Shown here one piece after another: positions 63,690 through 64,000 of a DNA stretch of 64,000 nucleotides (position 1 is its first letter; each line of letters begins with the position of its first letter). The stretch is from Megalobrama amblycephala (Eukaryota; Chordata; Actinopteri; Cypriniformes; Xenocyprididae). The translations under genes and the position numbers were made by a program. Location: the NCBI RefSeq assembly GCF_018812025.1, contig NC_063065.1, positions 28,853,740-28,917,739 of the forward strand, in the 5' to 3' direction. Under the pieces are notes generated by a model. It had not been told where the DNA came from. It ran no database searches and saw only the letters and a program-made list of their open reading frames with translations.

Positions 63690-63835
63690 CCTTAAAAAAA
63701 GTTATATTTATTGGTTTGGCAGAAACTTTTTTTATCCAAGAAACTTCAAGGTATGTATTTTATCGGCGTGTGTGTTTCCGAGGAATCAAACCCATTTGTT
63801 TTGGTTGTGCAATGTCCTACTAGTTGAGCTACATG
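63690..63835 (-). repeat. tRNA-derived SINE in the array, copy 2
   Basis: On the minus strand: TAGCTCAACTAG (63820-63831) and B-box-like GGTTTGATTCC (63782-63792). Same position in the tandem unit as copy 1, so it was copied along with the unit. Confidence 0.75.
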
Positions 63836-64000
63836 AACAAAAAAAGAAAGTGTTACTTGTAACCCATTTGTGGTAACACATTTAAATGCATTGGCGTCCA
63901 TGTCTACGCCGATCGCACGCTATCCACGAATATTGTCTTCATCCAAATCATCACGTCTCTGGCATGGCGACCTTCTGGTGGGACATGTGAGCATCTGATA

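Larger units (their letters stand above)
62885..64000. repeat. Tandem array of a core sequence plus SINE, continues past window
   Basis: The phrase ATCATCACGTCTCT recurs at 62953, 63268, 63612 and 63947 (steps of 315, 344 and 335). The later units carry GCATTGGCGTCCATGTCTAC and GGTGGGACATGTGAGCATCT. The first unit (62885-63015) is GC-richer, more divergent and has no SINE; it may be the parental single-copy sequence. Confidence 0.85.

Overview
The window looks like teleost fish DNA, most likely from a cyprinid (carp/goldfish/barb group). It is AT-rich and packed with short non-autonomous DNA transposons, several of whose termini I recognise as typical of cyprinid genomes. It also holds microsatellites, a satellite and a tRNA-derived SINE. 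There is no bacterial gene organisation.

Only one protein-coding exon can be supported. This is the first coding exon of pard3 (partitioning defective 3, PAR-3) at 2623-2742 on the + strand. It encodes the 40-residue start of the PAR3 N-terminal oligomerisation domain and ends in phase 0 at a perfect GTAAGT donor. The 5' leader carries an 18-codon upstream ORF at 2501-2557. No second pard3 exon was found, so 2743-64000 is read as intron 1, more than 61 kb long and running off the window.

Layout. 1-2220: a stack of nested transposable elements that ends only about 100-400 bp upstream of the leader. 2221-2742: leader and exon 1. 2743-16760: intron with foldback MITEs, a TTAA-type element, a 68-bp tandem duplication, an insertion with a tRNA-like promoter, and a decayed Tc1/mariner end. 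17280-18380: AT-rich microsatellites. 19290-30000: more DNA-element pieces and paired TTTTA arrays. 30340-34318: a 75-bp satellite with a small TA-flanked MITE inside it. 35225-43711: a repeat called R here, interrupted by two hAT-type elements and a TTAA element. 43980-50740: mixed repeats, then an ATCC array. 50740-61260: dispersed MITEs, including one element inside another, and a third, inverted copy of R with its own hAT insertion. 62885-64000: a tandem array whose unit is a core sequence plus a tRNA-derived SINE.

The most informative content is insertion history. Several elements have clean target-site duplications, and a paralogous uninterrupted copy of the target lies in the same window. 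The target preferences of three element classes (8-bp hAT, TTAA, TA) can therefore be read directly. I found no intact transposase, no RNA gene that looks functional, no CRISPR array and no viral sequence.
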